A stretch of DNA of 64,000 nucleotides from Berghia stephanieae (taxonomy: Eukaryota > Mollusca > Gastropoda > Nudibranchia > Aeolidiidae). The notes beneath the pieces were generated by a model. That model was not told the DNA's origin, did not search any database, and saw nothing but the letters and a program-made list of their open reading frames with translations. The translations under genes and the position numbers were made by a program. Shown here piece by piece: positions 60,597-64,000 of the stretch (positions within the stretch are counted from its first letter, which is position 1; each line of letters starts with the position of its first letter). The DNA is taken from NCBI GenBank assembly GCA_034508935.3, contig CM067448.1:1805301-1869300 (forward strand). The letters are read 5' to 3'.

Positions 60597-62634
60597 TTAC
60601 AGTAAAATCCATCTCCACCATTGATAGGTGAAATGTCACCCTGATGCTATTGTGCTATAACCCATAATTCTCATACTGGAATAACTCCTGCTCTATAGTT
60701 CATGGACAGTAAAATCCATCTCCACCATTGATTGGTGAAATGTCACCCTGATGCTATTGTGCTATAACCCATAATTCTCATACTGGAATAACTCCTGCTC
60801 TATAGTTCATGGACAGTAAAATCCATCTCCACCATTGATTGGTGAAATGTCACCCTGATGCTATTGTGCTATAACCCATAATTCTCATACTGGAATAACT
60901 CCTGCTCTATAGTTCATGGACAGTAAAATCCATCTCCACCATTGATTGGTGAAATGTCACCCTGATGCTATTGTGCTATAACCCATAATTCTCATACTGG
61001 AATAACTCCTGCTCTATAGTTCATGGACAGTAAAATCCATCTCCACCATTGATTGGTGAAATGTCACCCTGATGCTATTGTGCTATAACCCATAATTCTC
61101 ATACTGGAATAACTCCTGCTCTATAGTTCATGGACAGTAAAATCCATCTCCACCATTGATTGGTGAAATGTCACCCTGATGCTATTGTGCTATAACCCAT
61201 AATTCTCATACTGGAATAACTCCTGCTCTATAGTTCATGGACAGTAAAATCCATCTCCACCATTGATTGGTGAAATGTCACCCTGATGCTATTGTGCTAT
61301 AACCCATAATTCTCATACTGGAATAACTCCTGCTCTATAGTTCATGGACAGTAAAATCCATCTCCACCATTGATTGGTGAAATGTCACCCTGATGCTATT
61401 GTGCTATAACCCATAATTCTCATACTGGAATAACTCCTGCTCTATAGTTCATGGACAGTAAAATCCATCTCCACCATTGATTGGTGAAATGTCACCCTGA
61501 TGCTATTGTGCTATAACCCATAATTCTCATACTGGAATAACTCCTGCTCTATAGTTCATGGACAGTAAAATCCATCTCCACCATTGATTGGTGAAATGTC
61601 ACCCTGATGCTATTGTGCTATAACCCATAATTCTCATACTGGAATAACTCCTGCTCTATAGTTCATGGACAGTAAAATCCATCTCCACCATTGATTGGTG
61701 AAATGTCACCCTGATGCTATTGTGCTATAACCCATAATTCTCATACTGGAATAACTCCTGCTCTATAGTTCATGGACAGTAAAATCCATCTCCACCATTG
61801 ATTGGTGAAATGTCACCCTGATGCTATTGTGCTATAACCCATAATTCTCATACTGGAATAACTCCTGCTCTATAGTTCATGGACAGTAAAATCCATCTCC
61901 ACCATTGATTGGTGAAATGTCACCCTGATGCTATTGTGCTATAACCCATAATTCTCATACTGGAATAACTCCTGCTCTATAGTTCATGGACAGTAAAATC
62001 CATCTCCACCATTGATTGGTGAAATGTCACCCTGATGCTATTGTGCTATAACCCATAATTCTCATACTGGAATAACTCCTGCTCTATAGTTCATGGACAG
62101 TAAAATCCATCTCCACCATTGATTGGTGAAATGTCACCCTGATGCTATTGTGCTATAACCCATAATTCTCATACTGGAATAACTCCTGCTCTATAGTTCA
62201 TGGACAGTAAAATCCATCTCCACCATTGATTGGTGAAATGTCACCCTGATGCTATTGTGCTATAACCCATAATTCTCATACTGGAATAACTCCTGCTCTA
62301 TAGTTCATGGACAGTAAAATCCATCTCCACCATTGATTGGTGAAATGTCACCCTGATGCTATTGTGCTATAACCCATAATTCTCATACTGGAATAACTCC
62401 TGCTCTATAGTTCATGGACAGTAAAATCCATCTCCACCATTGATTGGTGAAATGTCACCCTGATGCTATTGTGCTATAACCCATAATTCTCATACTGGAA
62501 TAACTCCTGCTCTATAGTTCATGGACAGTAAAATCCATCTCCACCATTGATTGGTGAAATGTCACCCTGATGCTATTGTGCTATAACCCATAATTCTCAT
62601 ACTGGAATAACTCCTGCTCTATAGTTCATGGACA
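60597..62634. repeat. 107-bp satellite, 19 copies, almost identical
   Basis: Unit GGACAGTAAAATCCATCTCC then ACCATTGATTGGTGAAATGT, CACCCTGATGCTATTGTGCT, ATAACCCATAATTCTCATAC and TGGAATAACTCCTGCTCTAT. Period 107 (60704, 60811, 60918 and so on). Only the first unit differs (GATAGGTG for GATTGGTG, and its first bases). Such identity means recent amplification or active homogenisation. Neither strand has a long frame. Confidence 0.97.
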
Positions 62635-62924
62635 AAGATGAAGAGAAGAGCTTGGAAGAAGATCAAAATCCCAAACATTTCGCCTTGTTCAAATAGTTCT
62701 CTGTCATCTGTCTGGATTTTAGGGGATGTATTCGTACTTTCATTGTTTTTCTAATTGGCTGAGGAAGGGTTTTGAATCTGAAACGTTCTGTGTTTGGTAT
62801 TTTCTTTTTTAAAGCTGTTATATTGAGTTTTGTTCAAATCTTATGACAGTCCACAGCTTCTAGGAGCTTAATATCAATTTGTTTATATATTTGTTGTTTA
62901 TTATTGTTGTTGTTGTTGTTGTTG

Positions 62925-63395
<471 letters not shown>

Positions 63396-63396
<1 letters not shown>

Positions 63397-64000
63397 CCTC
63401 TCGTGTTCAGATTCTTTTTGGGGGAGTAGATAATGAGTTCCCTATATGGCCATGTCAATCATGTAGACATCCTTTGATGATATAAGCCTACTCTTTGATA
63501 TCTGTAGTCGCCTTTTCGTTTTCTACGGTCACTCATGGCTAAACTCCGCCCAGAAACGATTTCATAGGTCCGTCCATCACCAAATTTCAAACTTTTGTTC
63601 TCGTGAGTTCTTAAGTTTTTTGACCGAAGAACGATTGGCTACTGAGCATCTTGACCCTTCAACGATTGGTCGTTCTGGCAGCTCACGTGTCAACAGCCAT
63701 CAACAATGAATTGAATCATCGTTGAGGCAGTGGAAGACGGCCATGGAATAGTTGCGTCACATCGCCACGTTGTTGAATAAATTATCCAGGCATGGTCGAT
63801 AGGTAAAAAAGACAAATTATGTTCTAGTTACATTTGAAACAAACAAAGTATATCATTGATCTCGTCTCTTTGAGATATAAAGAATGATATAAAAATCAAG
63901 AAAATCGGCCGATAAATAAAAAAGTTGCTAAAAAAAGCTAAAATAAACAAAAGCAATGTTTAAAATCAAATTTATTCGTAAAACAGTTGGTTTTCAACCG
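63396..64000. other. Right edge
   Basis: Non-coding. 63590-63760 is rich in CGATTG/CAACGATT words and an ACGTG E-box-like site. 63740-63960 repeats 50165-50375 (AATAGTTGCGTCACATCG, GATATAAAAATCAAGAAAAT). No JARID2 JmjN or ARID exon was found before the window ends. Confidence 0.4.

Noticed and set aside
60597-62634. CRISPR-like array
   Set aside because: Whole 107-bp units are identical, with no variable spacers, in an intron-rich animal genome.

Overview
The window is animal nuclear DNA, AT-rich and intron-rich, and crowded with SINEs, microsatellites and minisatellites. The best guess is a lophotrochozoan, probably a mollusc. This rests on a secreted PAN-like plus C-type-lectin protein of a kind common in molluscs, invertebrate-style versions of TCF25 and JARID2, and tRNA-SINEs ending in a GCGCTATATAA-type tail. 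The phylum is an inference.

Three host genes are present. (1) A one-exon secreted lectin (497-1225, +) sits between two small inverted-repeat elements. (2) TCF25/NULP1, the animal homologue of yeast Rqc1, fills 7640-34706 on the minus strand. I could place 17 coding exons; summed, they give exactly 700 codons including the stop (699 aa, close to the human length). (3) The 5' part of JARID2, the PRC2 cofactor, runs on the plus strand from 36949 to at least 58935. Six exons carry a canonical ubiquitin-interacting motif, the RKFAQ methyl-lysine site and the PKTEDFLTFLCLRG block. They are followed by one giant 4.4-kb exon with about 29 copies of an 18-residue repeat. The JmjN, ARID and JmjC parts are not in the window and should lie to the right. 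TCF25 and JARID2 are head to head, with 2.2 kb between their start codons.

Layout: 1-7.6 kb holds the lectin, MITE-like elements and several copies of an unclassified 0.5-kb repeat family (family A). 7.6-34.7 kb is TCF25. Its introns hold more family A copies, several SINE families, a piggyBac-like TTAA element, a complete Tigger transposon with an open transposase (24977-27887), a nearly full-length Rex1/CR1-group LINE (about 30.8-34.1 kb), and a tandem array at 10.9-12.5 kb whose units each copy the splice acceptor and start of TCF25 exon 15. 34.7-36.9 kb is the divergent promoter region. 36.9-59 kb is JARID2, with 65-bp, 43-bp and 90-bp minisatellites in its introns and a 2-kb nonautonomous DNA element. 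59-62.6 kb holds a 39-bp array that grows out of the end of the giant exon and a very homogeneous 107-bp satellite. A long (ATT)n tract and a dispersed repeat close the window.

The most unusual features are the giant JARID2 exon with its divergence gradient of 18-residue repeats, and the repeated conversion of exon edges into tandem arrays (TCF25 exon 15, JARID2 exon 5, end of JARID2 exon 7). A family of foldback elements with tRNA-like sequence in the arms comes next. I saw no retrovirus, LTR element or Polinton, and no CRISPR array.
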